A DNA stretch of 64,000 nucleotides, from the NCBI RefSeq assembly GCF_030866765.1, contig NZ_CP133017.1, positions 2,586,001-2,650,000 on the forward strand, in the 5' to 3' direction. This document shows, one piece after another, positions 9,254 to 17,114 of the stretch. A program made the translations under genes and the position numbers. Below the pieces are notes generated by a model. That model saw nothing but the letters and a program-made list of their open reading frames with translations, did no database searches and had not been told where the DNA came from. The DNA is from Paenibacillus silvisoli (GTDB taxonomy: Bacteria; Bacillota; Bacilli; Paenibacillales; Paenibacillaceae). Position 1 is the stretch's first letter; each line of letters starts with the position of its first letter.

Positions 9254-10255
9254 ATGAGTTTTTTTAAACGACTGAAGGAAAGCATTGCCCAGAAAACCGA
9301 AGCGGTAACGTCCAAGTTCAAGGAAGGCTTAACAAAAACGAGAACGGCGTTCGTCGGCAAGATCGAGGAGCTCATTACCCGCCGCAAAAAAATCGACGAA
9401 GCGTTCTATGAGGAATTGGAAGAAATTTTGATCGGCGCCGACGTTGGCGTCAATACGGTCATGCAGCTTATCGATGATCTTCGCGCCGAAGTGAAGAAGC
9501 GCAAAATCGAGAATGCCGCCGAGCTTCAGCCGGTTCTTTCGGAGAAGCTGGTTGAGCTGCTGAAAGGCAGCGAGAAGGTTGATCTGCGCATGGCGGAGCA
9601 AGGCATGACGGTCATTCTGTTCGTCGGCGTTAACGGCGTCGGCAAAACGACGACGATCGGCAAGCTCGCGCACAAGTTCAAGAGCGAAGGCAAGAGCGTC
9701 CTCCTGGCCGCTGGCGATACGTTCCGCGCCGGCGCGATCGAGCAGCTGGAAGTATGGGGCAAGCGCGTCGGCGTCGACGTCATCAAGCAGGAGTCCGGCG
9801 CGGATCCGGCGGCGGTTATGTACGATGCGGTTCATGCGGCGAAACAGCGCGGCGTCGATGTGCTGCTTTGCGATACAGCGGGCCGTTTGCAAAACAAGCA
9901 CAACCTGATGGAAGAGCTGAACAAAATTTTCCGCGTCATTCAGCGCGAAGTGCCGAACGCGCCGCATGAGGTGCTCTTGGTGCTCGATGCGACGACGGGT
10001 CAGAACGCGCTCAGCCAAGCGAAGCTGTTCGGCGAGAAGAGCGGCGTTACAGGTCTCGTGCTGACGAAGCTCGACGGCACGGCGAAAGGCGGCATCGTCA
10101 TCGCGATCCGCAACGAGCTGAACCTGCCGGTGAAGCTGGTCGGTCTCGGCGAGAAAATGGACGACCTGCAGGAATTCGATTCCGAGCAGTTCGTGCACGC
10201 GCTGTTCGGCGGCTTGCTGCAAAGCGTGGAGGAAGAAACGGAAGCTTCCGAGTAG
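9254..10255 (+). CDS. ftsY: Signal recognition particle receptor FtsY
   Basis: FtsY is the membrane-associated SRP GTPase receptor that pairs with Ffh to deliver nascent membrane proteins to SecYEG. The 333-residue protein has the N domain followed by the G domain: P-loop GVNGVGKTTTIGK, DTFRAGAIEQL, DTAGRLQNK and the TKLDGTAKGG motif. It lacks the long acidic A domain of E. coli FtsY, as expected for a Firmicute. I chose the ATG at 9254 because GGAGGA lies about 8 bases before it; the ATG at 9239 abuts the same Shine-Dalgarno. Confidence 0.97.
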   Translation: MSFFKRLKESIAQKTEAVTSKFKEGLTKTRTAFVGKIEELITRRKKIDEAFYEELEEILIGADVGVNTVMQLIDDLRAEVKKRKIENAAELQPVLSEKLVELLKGSEKVDLRMAEQGMTVILFVGVNGVGKTTTIGKLAHKFKSEGKSVLLAAGDTFRAGAIEQLEVWGKRVGVDVIKQESGADPAAVMYDAVHAAKQRGVDVLLCDTAGRLQNKHNLMEELNKIFRVIQREVPNAPHEVLLVLDATTGQNALSQAKLFGEKSGVTGLVLTKLDGTAKGGIVIAIRNELNLPVKLVGLGEKMDDLQEFDSEQFVHALFGGLLQSVEEETEASE

Positions 10256-10292
10256 CGTAATCGGTTCATTATGCGGTGACAAGGAAAACTAC

Positions 10293-10322
10293 TTGACAGT
10301 GCATAGGCGGCTGCGTTATGAT
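10293..10322 (+). promoter_or_regulatory. Sigma-A promoter for ylxM-ffh
   Basis: TTGACA (10293-10298) and TATGAT (10317-10322) are separated by 18 bases, a strong vegetative promoter about 55 bases upstream of the ylxM start. Confidence 0.75.
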
Positions 10323-10377
10323 AATCGTCGTGGATTTGGTGTAAAGGTAATTGCCTTGACGCAAAGGAGTGGATGGG

Positions 10378-10755
10378 ATGAAGACAGTCCATGAAGCTGA
10401 CGCCCTGGCGAAGACTAACCGCGTAAATATGCTGTTCGACTTCTACGAGAAGCTGCTTACAGAGAAGCAGCAAACCTTTCTCAAATATTATTTTCATGAC
10501 GATTATACGCTCGGCGAAATTGCGGCCGAGTTCGATATTAGCAGGCAGGCCGTCTACGAGCATGTCAAACGCGCCGAGGCTGTACTGGAAAGCTACGAAA
10601 GCAAGCTGCAGCTTCTCGCGAAGCATGAGACGGCGGAACGGCTGCTTAACGAGCTTGACCGGCTGACGGAACAAGCTGCGGTACAGAACGAGCTTGGCAC
10701 GGAGCTGCATAAATTGGCGCAGCGCTTTCGAGCGCATGTGCAAGGTGTTACATAG
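10378..10755 (+). CDS. ylxM: YlxM/p13-family helix-turn-helix protein
   Basis: A 125-residue protein of the YlxM (UPF0122) family encoded next to ffh across Firmicutes and thought to be an SRP accessory factor. The N-terminal half looks like a sigma-70 region-4-type helix-turn-helix (KQQTFLKYYFHDDYTLGEIA ... DISRQAVYEHVKRAE, about residues 29-68). The rest is charged and helical. The ATG at 10378 has AAAGGAG 8 bases upstream; the in-frame GTG at 10369 overlaps that site. ffh starts 22 bases downstream, so the pair is co-transcribed. Confidence 0.93.
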   Translation: MKTVHEADALAKTNRVNMLFDFYEKLLTEKQQTFLKYYFHDDYTLGEIAAEFDISRQAVYEHVKRAEAVLESYESKLQLLAKHETAERLLNELDRLTEQAAVQNELGTELHKLAQRFRAHVQGVT

Positions 10756-10777
10756 TAGCGACTAGGAGGTGACGATC

Positions 10778-12151
10778 ATGGCATTTGAAGGGTTGTCCAG
10801 CAGGCTGCAGAACGTATTCGGCAAGCTTCGCGGCAAAGGGAAAGTGTCTGAGGACGATGTTAACGAAGCGATGCGCGAAGTACGGCTGGCGCTGTTAGAG
10901 GCTGACGTTAACTTCAAAGTCGTCAAGGATTTCATCGCAAAGGTGAAGGAACGCGCTGTCGGTGCGGAAGTGATGAAGAGCTTCACGCCTGGCATGGTCG
11001 TCGTCGATATCGTAAATAAAGAATTGACCGAGCTGATGGGCGGCACGCAATCGAAGCTTGCCAAAGCGAGCAAGCCGCCGACCGTTATTCTTATGGCGGG
11101 CTTGCAAGGTGCGGGTAAAACGACCTCCACCGCGAAGCTGGCAAAGCTGCTGCTGAAGGACAAGCATAAGCCGCTTATGGTCGCAGGCGATATTTATCGC
11201 CCGGCGGCGATCAAGCAGCTGCAGGTGCTCGGGGAGCAAGTCGGCGTTCCGGTCTTCACGCTGGGCGACCAGACATCGCCCGTCGAGATCGCGCGTCAAG
11301 GGTTGCAGCTGGCGAAAGAGAACGGTCATGACTATGTCATTATCGATACCGCGGGCCGCTTGCACATCGATGAAGCGCTGATGGCTGAGCTTCGTCAGAT
11401 TCACGAAGCGACGAAGCCGGACGAAGTGCTGCTGGTCGTCGATGCGATGACCGGTCAAGAAGCGGTTAACGTTGCTCAAAGTTTCCATAGCCAACTCGAG
11501 CTGACAGGTGTTATCCTTACTAAGCTCGATGGCGATACGCGCGGCGGCGCCGCATTGTCCGTCAAAGCGGTAACGGGCTGCCCGATCAAGTTCGCGGCAA
11601 CCGGCGAGAAGATCGAGCCGCTTGAGCCGTTCCATCCGGAGCGGATGGCATCGCGTATTCTCGGCATGGGCGATATGTTGTCCTTGATCGAGAAAGCCCA
11701 TTCCTCCATCGACGCCGAGAAAGCGGCCGAGATGGAACGCAAAATGCGCACGGCGGAATTTACGTTCGAAGATTTCCTGGAGCAAATGGAACAGGTTCGC
11801 AAGCTCGGACCATTGGATCAGCTGCTTGACATGATGCCTGGCATGGGCAAAATGAAGGAAATGAAAAACGTCAAGGTGGATGAGAAGCAGATCGGACGCG
11901 TTGAAGCGATCGTCAAGTCGATGACGAAGGCCGAGAAGCAGAAGCCCGAAATTCTCAACCATAGCCGTCGCAAACGGATTGCTGCGGGAAGCGGAACTTC
12001 CATCGCGGAAGTGAACCGGCTGATTAAGCAGTTCGACGACATGAAGAAGATGATGAAGCAGTTCTCGTCCATGATGGGCCCTAAAGGTCCGAAGGGCGGC
12101 ATGAAAGGTCTCAAAGGGATGCTTCCTAAAGGAATGAAATTCCCGTTTTAA
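10778..12151 (+). CDS. ffh: Signal recognition particle protein Ffh
   Basis: Ffh is the protein subunit of the bacterial SRP, binding 4.5S/6S RNA and signal sequences. The 457-residue protein has the N domain, then the GTPase domain with GLQGAGKTTSTAKLA, DTAGRLHIDE and TKLDGDTRGG, then the methionine-rich M domain (about residues 300-457; several MMPGMGKMKEMK-like stretches and a glycine/lysine/methionine tail). The ATG at 10778 is preceded by TAGGAGGTGA; the upstream in-frame GTG is part of that site. FtsY is encoded just upstream. Confidence 0.98.
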   Translation: MAFEGLSSRLQNVFGKLRGKGKVSEDDVNEAMREVRLALLEADVNFKVVKDFIAKVKERAVGAEVMKSFTPGMVVVDIVNKELTELMGGTQSKLAKASKPPTVILMAGLQGAGKTTSTAKLAKLLLKDKHKPLMVAGDIYRPAAIKQLQVLGEQVGVPVFTLGDQTSPVEIARQGLQLAKENGHDYVIIDTAGRLHIDEALMAELRQIHEATKPDEVLLVVDAMTGQEAVNVAQSFHSQLELTGVILTKLDGDTRGGAALSVKAVTGCPIKFAATGEKIEPLEPFHPERMASRILGMGDMLSLIEKAHSSIDAEKAAEMERKMRTAEFTFEDFLEQMEQVRKLGPLDQLLDMMPGMGKMKEMKNVKVDEKQIGRVEAIVKSMTKAEKQKPEILNHSRRKRIAAGSGTSIAEVNRLIKQFDDMKKMMKQFSSMMGPKGPKGGMKGLKGMLPKGMKFPF

Positions 12152-12191
12152 TAGAGCAGCATTGAAATTTTTTTAAGGAGGTGAATTTCTA

Positions 12192-12464
12192 ATGGCAGTA
12201 CGTATTCGTTTGAAACGTATCGGTGCGCACAAAGCGCCTTTCTACCGTGTGGTAGTATCCGACTCCCGTTCCCCGCGTGACGGTCGCTTCATTGAAGAAA
12301 TCGGCACTTATAACCCGGTTGCACAACCGGCTCAAGTGAACATTGATGAAGAGAAAGCACTTAAGTGGCTTCAAAACGGTGCACAAGCTTCGGACACAGT
12401 TCGCAACTTGCTTTCCAAAGCAGGCGTAATGGCTAAGCATCACGAAGCTAAGCTTCAAAAATAA
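12192..12464 (+). CDS. rpsP: 30S ribosomal protein S16
   Basis: A 90-residue basic protein of the small ribosomal subunit. It starts [26 protein letters not shown], the classic S16 N-terminus, and contains the IEEIGTYNP motif. AAGGAGGTGAAT precedes the ATG. It heads the rpsP-khpA-rimM-trmD-rplS cluster, conserved in most bacteria. Confidence 0.98.
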   Translation: MAVRIRLKRIGAHKAPFYRVVVSDSRSPRDGRFIEEIGTYNPVAQPAQVNIDEEKALKWLQNGAQASDTVRNLLSKAGVMAKHHEAKLQK

Positions 12465-12490
12465 CTACTCGATGCGGGGGGCCTATTGTG

Positions 12491-12721
12491 ATGAAAGATT
12501 TGATTCTTGTCATAGCGAAGGCTTTAGTGGATCACCCGGAGGACGTACGTGTCGACGTGAAAGAAGACGATCGCGGCACCGTCTATATGCTGTCCGTGAA
12601 TCCCGACGATGTCGGGAAGGTCATCGGCAAGCAAGGACGGATTGCAAAAGCGCTGAGGACGGTTGTCACTTCGGCAGCCGTCAAAACGCATAAGCGTGTC
12701 ATGGTCGATATTAATTCGTAG
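12491..12721 (+). CDS. khpA: KH-domain RNA-binding protein KhpA (YlqC)
   Basis: A 76-residue single KH domain with the RNA-contacting GxxG loop in VIGKQGRIAKALRT. In Gram-positive bacteria KhpA pairs with KhpB (Jag) and affects cell division and envelope synthesis; the molecular role here is taken from the family. The GTG at 12488 directly before the ATG at 12491 is an alternative start; a G-run (12476-12481) serves as the ribosome-binding site. The position between rpsP and rimM is standard. A terminator-like hairpin follows. Confidence 0.92.
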   Translation: MKDLILVIAKALVDHPEDVRVDVKEDDRGTVYMLSVNPDDVGKVIGKQGRIAKALRTVVTSAAVKTHKRVMVDINS

Positions 12722-12739
12722 CGATCGTACATCGAAGCA

Positions 12740-12772
12740 GGGTTAGGATACGAACGTATCCTAGCCCTTTTT
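12740..12772 (+). terminator. Strong intrinsic terminator after khpA
   Basis: GGGTTAGGATACG (12740-12752) pairs with CGTATCCTAGCCC (12755-12767) with one G-T wobble, followed by TTTTT. It stands inside an otherwise conserved gene cluster and would separate rpsP-khpA from rimM-trmD. Confidence 0.8.
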
Positions 12773-12805
12773 CGATGGTAAATACGAAAGAGGCAGGAGA
12801 ACGAT

Positions 12806-13321
12806 ATGGAACAATGGTTATCTGTCGGTAAATTAGTCAATACGCACGGCATCCGCGGCGAAGTCAAGGTCGTGTCGCAAACCGATTTTCCGGAGGAGCG
12901 ATTCGCGCCGCGCAGCATCCTTACGCTCATACATCCGGAGACGAAGCAGACGATGGAGCTTGAAGTGCAATCGGCCCGGCTGCACAAAAATATGTACATC
13001 GTGAAATTCCGCGGCTTCGATAACATCAACGATGTGGAAAAGTACAAAGGCTGGGAGCTTAAAGTATCGAAGGAAGATATGGTCGAGCTCGAGGAAGGCG
13101 AGTACTATCACCATCAAATTATCGGCTGCCAGGTTGTTACGGAAGATGGAGACGTGCTCGGCGAAATCAAAGAGATATTGTCTCCCGGCGCAAATGACGT
13201 ATGGGTCGTGAAGCGTCCGAAAGGCAAGGAGCTGCTCATTCCCGTCATCGACGAAGTCGTGCTCGACGTCAACGTGGCGGAGAAGCTCGTGAAGGTCCAC
13301 CTGATGGAAGGACTGATTTAA
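12806..13321 (+). CDS. rimM: Ribosome maturation factor RimM
   Basis: RimM assists processing of the 3' domain of 16S rRNA and binds S19 during 30S assembly. The 171-residue protein has the N-terminal RimM domain ([18 protein letters not shown]) and a C-terminal PRC-barrel ([14 protein letters not shown] ... [19 protein letters not shown]). The ATG follows GGCAGGAG. trmD starts 4 bases after its stop codon. Confidence 0.97.
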   Translation: MEQWLSVGKLVNTHGIRGEVKVVSQTDFPEERFAPRSILTLIHPETKQTMELEVQSARLHKNMYIVKFRGFDNINDVEKYKGWELKVSKEDMVELEEGEYYHHQIIGCQVVTEDGDVLGEIKEILSPGANDVWVVKRPKGKELLIPVIDEVVLDVNVAEKLVKVHLMEGLI

Positions 13322-13325
13322 CGCG

Positions 13326-14072
13326 ATGCGTATTGATGTGCTTACGCTGTTTCCAGAAATGTTCCACGGCGTGTTCGGTGCGAGCATCCTCGGGAAAGCG
13401 AAGGAAAAAGGGATCGTCAGCTTGAATGCGATTAATTTCCGCGATTACGCGAACAATAAGCATAATACGGTTGACGACTACCCTTATGGCGGCGGAGGCG
13501 GCATGGTACTGAAACCGGAGCCGCTATTCGCTGCCGTTGAAGATTTGATGCCAGAGGGCGGAGCGCGTCCGCGCGTCATTCTGCTATGCCCTCAGGGAGA
13601 GCCTTATACGCAGACCAAAGCCGAGGAGCTGTCGGCGAGCGAGCATTTGGTGTTCGTTTGCGGCCATTACGAAGGCTATGACGAACGGATCCGCCAGCAT
13701 CTCGTCACGGATGAAATTTCGCTCGGCGATTACGTGCTGACCGGCGGCGAACTGCCGGCCATGGTCATGATCGACAGCATCGTGCGGCTGCTGCCCGGCG
13801 TTCTCGGCAACGAAACGTCGGCGGTAACGGATTCGTTCAGCACCGGACTTCTGGAGCATCCGCACTATACGCGTCCTGCCGTTTTCCGCGGCTGGGAGGT
13901 GCCAGATGTGCTCATGTCCGGCCATCATGCCAATGTCGAGGTTTGGCGGCGCCAGCAGTCGATTTTACGCACGCTGGAACGCCGTCCTGAGCTGCTTGAG
14001 ACCGCAGAGCTCACGAAGAAGGAACGGCTATGGTTGAATGAACAGATTCGGCTCCGGGAGCAAAGCGATTAA
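13326..14072 (+). CDS. trmD: tRNA (guanine-N1-)-methyltransferase TrmD
   Basis: TrmD methylates G37 next to the anticodon, preventing frameshifts. The 248-residue SPOUT enzyme shows [13 protein letters not shown] at the N-terminus, the knot segments [13 protein letters not shown] and [15 protein letters not shown], and LPGVLGN. It is closely coupled to rimM (4-base gap) and has only a weak ribosome-binding site of its own, which suggests translational coupling. Confidence 0.98.
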   Translation: MRIDVLTLFPEMFHGVFGASILGKAKEKGIVSLNAINFRDYANNKHNTVDDYPYGGGGGMVLKPEPLFAAVEDLMPEGGARPRVILLCPQGEPYTQTKAEELSASEHLVFVCGHYEGYDERIRQHLVTDEISLGDYVLTGGELPAMVMIDSIVRLLPGVLGNETSAVTDSFSTGLLEHPHYTRPAVFRGWEVPDVLMSGHHANVEVWRRQQSILRTLERRPELLETAELTKKERLWLNEQIRLREQSD

Positions 14073-14096
14073 GCTTGAAAAAGTTTTATATCCCAG

Positions 14097-14125
14097 TTGT
14101 AATCTGGGCGCGAATATGTTAGAAT
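14097..14125 (+). promoter_or_regulatory. Sigma-A-type promoter for rplS
   Basis: TTGTAA (14097-14102), a 17-base spacer and TAGAAT (14120-14125) lie about 110 bases upstream of the rplS ATG, leaving room for a structured 5' leader. Confidence 0.6.
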
Positions 14126-14131
14126 TTCAAA

Positions 14132-14237
14132 TGTTGCTTTGTTAACTCGGACGGTCCGCTATGAAGCCATAATCCAGCAGCTTAAGCCGCTCGGTAGCTT
14201 ATATGAACGTCTATGGTGGAAGGAGTTGAAAACTACA
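14132..14237 (+). promoter_or_regulatory. rplS 5' leader, possible L19 autoregulatory RNA
   Basis: About 105 transcribed but untranslated bases precede rplS. Firmicutes are known to have an L19 leader RNA at this place that mediates feedback by the ribosomal protein. I see short complementary stretches (for example CGGACGGTCCG at 14148-14158, and AGCAGCTTAAGCCGCTCGGTAGCTT around 14176-14200) but cannot confirm a match to the family's consensus structure. The frame of rplS is open through it, yet the ATG at 14238 with AAGGAG is clearly the start. Confidence 0.4.
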
Positions 14238-14579
14238 ATGAATCTTTTACAAATCATTGCGCAAGAAAATCTTCGTACTGACCTTCCTAACTTTCGCCCA
14301 GGCGATACGTTGAAGGTGCACGTAAAAGTTATCGAGGGATCCCGCGAGCGTATCCAGCTGTTCGAAGGCGTTGTCATCAAACGTCGCGGCGGCGGTATCA
14401 GCGCTACTTTTACAGTGCGTAAAATCTCGTATGGTGTTGGTGTGGAAAGAACTTTCCCGCTGAACTCGCCGAAAATTGAGAAGATCGAAGTTGCTCGTCG
14501 TGGTAAAGTTCGCCGCGCGAAACTGTACTATCTTCGCAACCTTCGCGGTAAAGCTGCGAGAATTAAAGAAATTCGCTAA
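14238..14579 (+). CDS. rplS: 50S ribosomal protein L19
   Basis: A 113-residue large-subunit protein located at the 30S-50S interface. It has the family motifs [31 protein letters not shown] and ERTFPLNSP, and ends in [18 protein letters not shown]. The ATG at 14238 has GGAAGGAG 8-10 bases upstream. Transcription ends at the hairpin immediately downstream. Confidence 0.98.
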   Translation: MNLLQIIAQENLRTDLPNFRPGDTLKVHVKVIEGSRERIQLFEGVVIKRRGGGISATFTVRKISYGVGVERTFPLNSPKIEKIEVARRGKVRRAKLYYLRNLRGKAARIKEIR

Positions 14580-14592
14580 TCAACGACAAGAG

Positions 14593-14627
14593 GGGACTTG
14601 CGCAAACAAGTCCCTTTTCGTTTTTTT
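14593..14627 (+). terminator. Intrinsic terminator after rplS
   Basis: GGGACTTG (14593-14600) and CAAGTCCC (14607-14614) form a perfect 8-bp stem with a 6-base loop followed by TTTTCGTTTTTTT. Confidence 0.85.
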
Positions 14628-14665
14628 ACATATCGATACTCCTTGCATAGAAGAGGGTGGATTTT

Positions 14666-15367
14666 GTGGATCAGCAGCATCGCACAGAGGAAACAGGGCA
14701 GAACTCAACGGACTTGGGGCAGCAGGAGCGCGTGCATGCTGCATCGGATGGCGCGGAGCCGACGATGACAAGAAGCGGCCGTTCAAACGGCAATCGCGCG
14801 CAGAAGGAAGTCTTCGAGTGGGTTAAAGCGCTCGCGATTGCGGCCATTCTCGTGCTCGTTATCCGGTATTTCTTGTTCGCGCCGTTTATCGTGGACGGGC
14901 CATCGATGGAACCGACCTTCTATACGGGAGAGCGCCTCATCGTCAATAAGGTGATTTACGATATCCGCAAGCCGCACCGCGGCGAAGTAATCGTGTTCCA
15001 CGTTCCTGAAGAAGGAAGAGACTTTATTAAGCGCGTAATCGCCGTGCCAGGCGATAAAGTTAAATATCAAGACGATGATCTGTATGTGAACGGCGAGAAG
15101 GTTGACGAGCCGTACTTGAAGGAATCGATTGCCGAAGCGAAGGCGAACGGCGAGGTATTCAACAATCAAGGAGCGGACCGCAACTTCCCGAACGCCAACT
15201 TCACGACCGACGTCGTCCCGGAAGGCACGGTTCTTGCATTCGGCGACAATCGCCGCAACAGTAAGGACAGCCGGATGATCGGGTTTATTTCGACCAAGGA
15301 GATTGTTGGCCGCGCGGACATTATTTTCTGGCCGATGGACAATATTTCTTTTGTGAACCACGAATGA
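14666..15367 (+). CDS. lepB: Type I signal peptidase
   Basis: This membrane-anchored serine protease cleaves signal peptides from exported proteins. The 233-residue product has a hydrophilic cytoplasmic N-terminus of about 50 residues and one transmembrane helix (about 53-74, [20 protein letters not shown]). The catalytic Ser80 is in [10 protein letters not shown] and Lys122 in [13 protein letters not shown], with the [11 protein letters not shown] box further on. The GTG at 14666 is favoured because GAGGGTGG precedes it by a few bases; the GTG at 14657 lies inside that site. The cytoplasmic extension is longer than in B. subtilis SipS. Confidence 0.94.
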   Translation: MDQQHRTEETGQNSTDLGQQERVHAASDGAEPTMTRSGRSNGNRAQKEVFEWVKALAIAAILVLVIRYFLFAPFIVDGPSMEPTFYTGERLIVNKVIYDIRKPHRGEVIVFHVPEEGRDFIKRVIAVPGDKVKYQDDDLYVNGEKVDEPYLKESIAEAKANGEVFNNQGADRNFPNANFTTDVVPEGTVLAFGDNRRNSKDSRMIGFISTKEIVGRADIIFWPMDNISFVNHE

Positions 15368-15380
15368 GGTGACAGGCAAC

Positions 15381-16256
15381 ATGACGATTCAATGGTTTCC
15401 CGGCCATATGACGCGAGCGCGCAGGGAGATCCAGGAGAAGCTCAAGCTGATCGATATCGCGATCGAGCTGCTGGATGCCCGCGTGCCGCTGTCGAGCCGG
15501 AACCCGATGGTAGATGAAATTCTGCTGAACAAGCCGAGATTGATTTTGCTGAACAAAGCGGATTTGGCGGATGCGCGGACGACGGAGAAGTGGATGGCTT
15601 ACTTCGCGGACCTCGGGCATACAAGCCTTGCCATCGATGCTTCGACAGGCACGAAAGTGAATGAAATTCCGGTTAAGGTGAAGCAGCTGCTTCACGAAAA
15701 AATCGCCAAGCAAATCTCCAAAGGCATGATACCGAGAGCAGTTCGCGGCTTGATCGTCGGCATTCCGAACGTCGGCAAGTCGACGCTCATCAACAAGCTG
15801 GCGGGCCGCAGCATCGCGGCAACCGGCGACCGCCCGGGCGTGACGAAGGGCCAGCAATGGATCAAAGTCGGCACGGAGATGGAGCTGCTCGATACGCCGG
15901 GTATTTTATGGCCGAAATTCGAGGATCAGCTCGTCGGCCAGCGGCTTGCGATGACCGGCGCGATTCGCGAGCAGGTGCTGAATATCGAAGATATCGCCTT
16001 TTTCGCGATAAAGGAACTGACGAAGCGGTATTGGCCGGAGCTTGTGGAACGGTTCGGTCTGACCATTAAACCGCCGAGCGATCTTGACGATGCCGATGAA
16101 ATCGTGCGCGTGATGGAAGAGATCGGCCGGAAACGGGGATGCTTGATCAGCGGCGGGCGCGTCGATCTGGAGAAGGCGTCCGGCATTATTTTGCGCGAGC
16201 TGCGTGCCGGCAATCTGGGCCGCATTTCGCTTGAGTCTCCGGATGATTTGATGTAA
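15381..16256 (+). CDS. rbgA: Ribosome biogenesis GTPase RbgA (YlqF)
   Basis: RbgA is a circularly permuted GTPase needed for late 50S assembly. The 291-residue protein starts [17 protein letters not shown]. It carries the permuted motif order G4 LLNKADLAD (about 56-64), G1 [12 protein letters not shown] (about 129-140), G2/G3 PGVTKGQQW and DTPGILWP. The ATG at 15381 has GAGGTGACAG upstream; the earlier GTG at 15369 lies in the ribosome-binding site. A terminator separates it from rnhB. Confidence 0.97.
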   Translation: MTIQWFPGHMTRARREIQEKLKLIDIAIELLDARVPLSSRNPMVDEILLNKPRLILLNKADLADARTTEKWMAYFADLGHTSLAIDASTGTKVNEIPVKVKQLLHEKIAKQISKGMIPRAVRGLIVGIPNVGKSTLINKLAGRSIAATGDRPGVTKGQQWIKVGTEMELLDTPGILWPKFEDQLVGQRLAMTGAIREQVLNIEDIAFFAIKELTKRYWPELVERFGLTIKPPSDLDDADEIVRVMEEIGRKRGCLISGGRVDLEKASGIILRELRAGNLGRISLESPDDLM

Positions 16257-16261
16257 GGAAT

Positions 16262-16298
16262 AACGGCTGCCTACTTGGTGAGGGAGCCGTTTCTTTTT
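16262..16298 (+). terminator. Intrinsic terminator after rbgA
   Basis: AACGGCT (16262-16268) and AGCCGTT (16285-16291) form a stem followed by TTTCTTTTT. Confidence 0.7.
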
Positions 16299-16321
16299 AG
16301 GGGGAATGGGGGAGTTTGCGC

Positions 16322-16933
16322 ATGTTGGACTTCGAGAAGCCGCTGTGGGAGCAGGGGTATCGCAGTATTGCCGGCATCGATGAGGTGGGGCGCGGCTGTT
16401 TGTTCGGCGACGTCGTGGCGGCTGCCGTTATTTTGCCTGAGGGGCTTGTGCTGGATGGAATCAACGATTCGAAGAAGCTGTCCGAGAAGAAGCGGGACGA
16501 GCTATATGAGCTCATAACGGACCAGGCGGATGCTTGGGCTGTAGCGCGCGTCAATGCGGCGGTCGTCGATGAAATCAACATCAAGCAGGCTGCGCGGCTG
16601 GCGATGAAGCAAGCTGTCGAGCTGCTGACGATCCGGCCCGATTATTTGCTCGTCGATGCGGAGAAGGTGGACATTGCGCTGCCGCAGGAAGCGATCATAA
16701 AAGGCGATGCAAGAAGCCAATCCATTGCGGCGGCATCGATCATCGCCAAGGTGACGCGGGATCGGCTGTGTCAAGGCGAATGGGACCGGCTCTATCCGGA
16801 GTACGGCATTGCGATACATAAAGGCTATGCGACTAAGCTGCATCGGGAAAAGCTGCTGGAGTATGGAGCGAGTCCGATGCACCGACAGAGCTTCCTAGGG
16901 AAGCTGTTTGTCGAACAGCAGGTGTTGTTTTGA
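16322..16933 (+). CDS. rnhB: Ribonuclease HII
   Basis: RNase HII removes ribonucleotides from DNA and RNA primers. The 203-residue product has the catalytic DEDD residues: IAGIDEVGRG near the N-terminus, NDSKKLSEKKR, PDYLLVDAEKV, and GDARSQSIAAASIIAKVTRDR. It is shorter at the N-terminus than B. subtilis RNase HII. The ATG at 16322 has GGGGGAG 7 bases upstream; the in-frame TTG at 16316 is only 2 bases from that site. Confidence 0.95.
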   Translation: MLDFEKPLWEQGYRSIAGIDEVGRGCLFGDVVAAAVILPEGLVLDGINDSKKLSEKKRDELYELITDQADAWAVARVNAAVVDEINIKQAARLAMKQAVELLTIRPDYLLVDAEKVDIALPQEAIIKGDARSQSIAAASIIAKVTRDRLCQGEWDRLYPEYGIAIHKGYATKLHREKLLEYGASPMHRQSFLGKLFVEQQVLF

Positions 16934-16961
16934 ATGAACAGGGTTGTTAGCGTTGAATGAG

Positions 16962-16995
16962 ACCAAGAGGGCTGATGCTTCTCTTGGTTTTTTTG
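16962..16995 (+). terminator. Intrinsic terminator after rnhB
   Basis: ACCAAGAG (16962-16969) and CTCTTGGT (16981-16988) form a perfect stem with an 11-base loop, followed by seven or more T. Confidence 0.85.
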
Positions 16996-17044
16996 TGGTT
17001 TGTTCAAAGCAAACAGGGAGGAAGGAACGATTTTTTAGAGATTG

Positions 17045-17073
17045 TTAATCCGTTCCGTGGAACGAGCCGATAA
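17045..17073 (+). promoter_or_regulatory. Possible sigma-D (flagellar) promoter
   Basis: GCCGATAA (17066-17073) matches 7 of 8 bases of the flagellar sigma-factor -10 consensus GCCGATAT. A weak TTAA (17045-17048) lies 17 bases upstream, against the consensus TAAA at about 15. It sits 42 bases upstream of the start of the FliK-like gene. The -35 is poor, so this is tentative. Confidence 0.35.
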
Positions 17074-17114
17074 TAGGAGTAAGAGTTGGGGTTATGGAAG
17101 GAAGCGGTCATATC

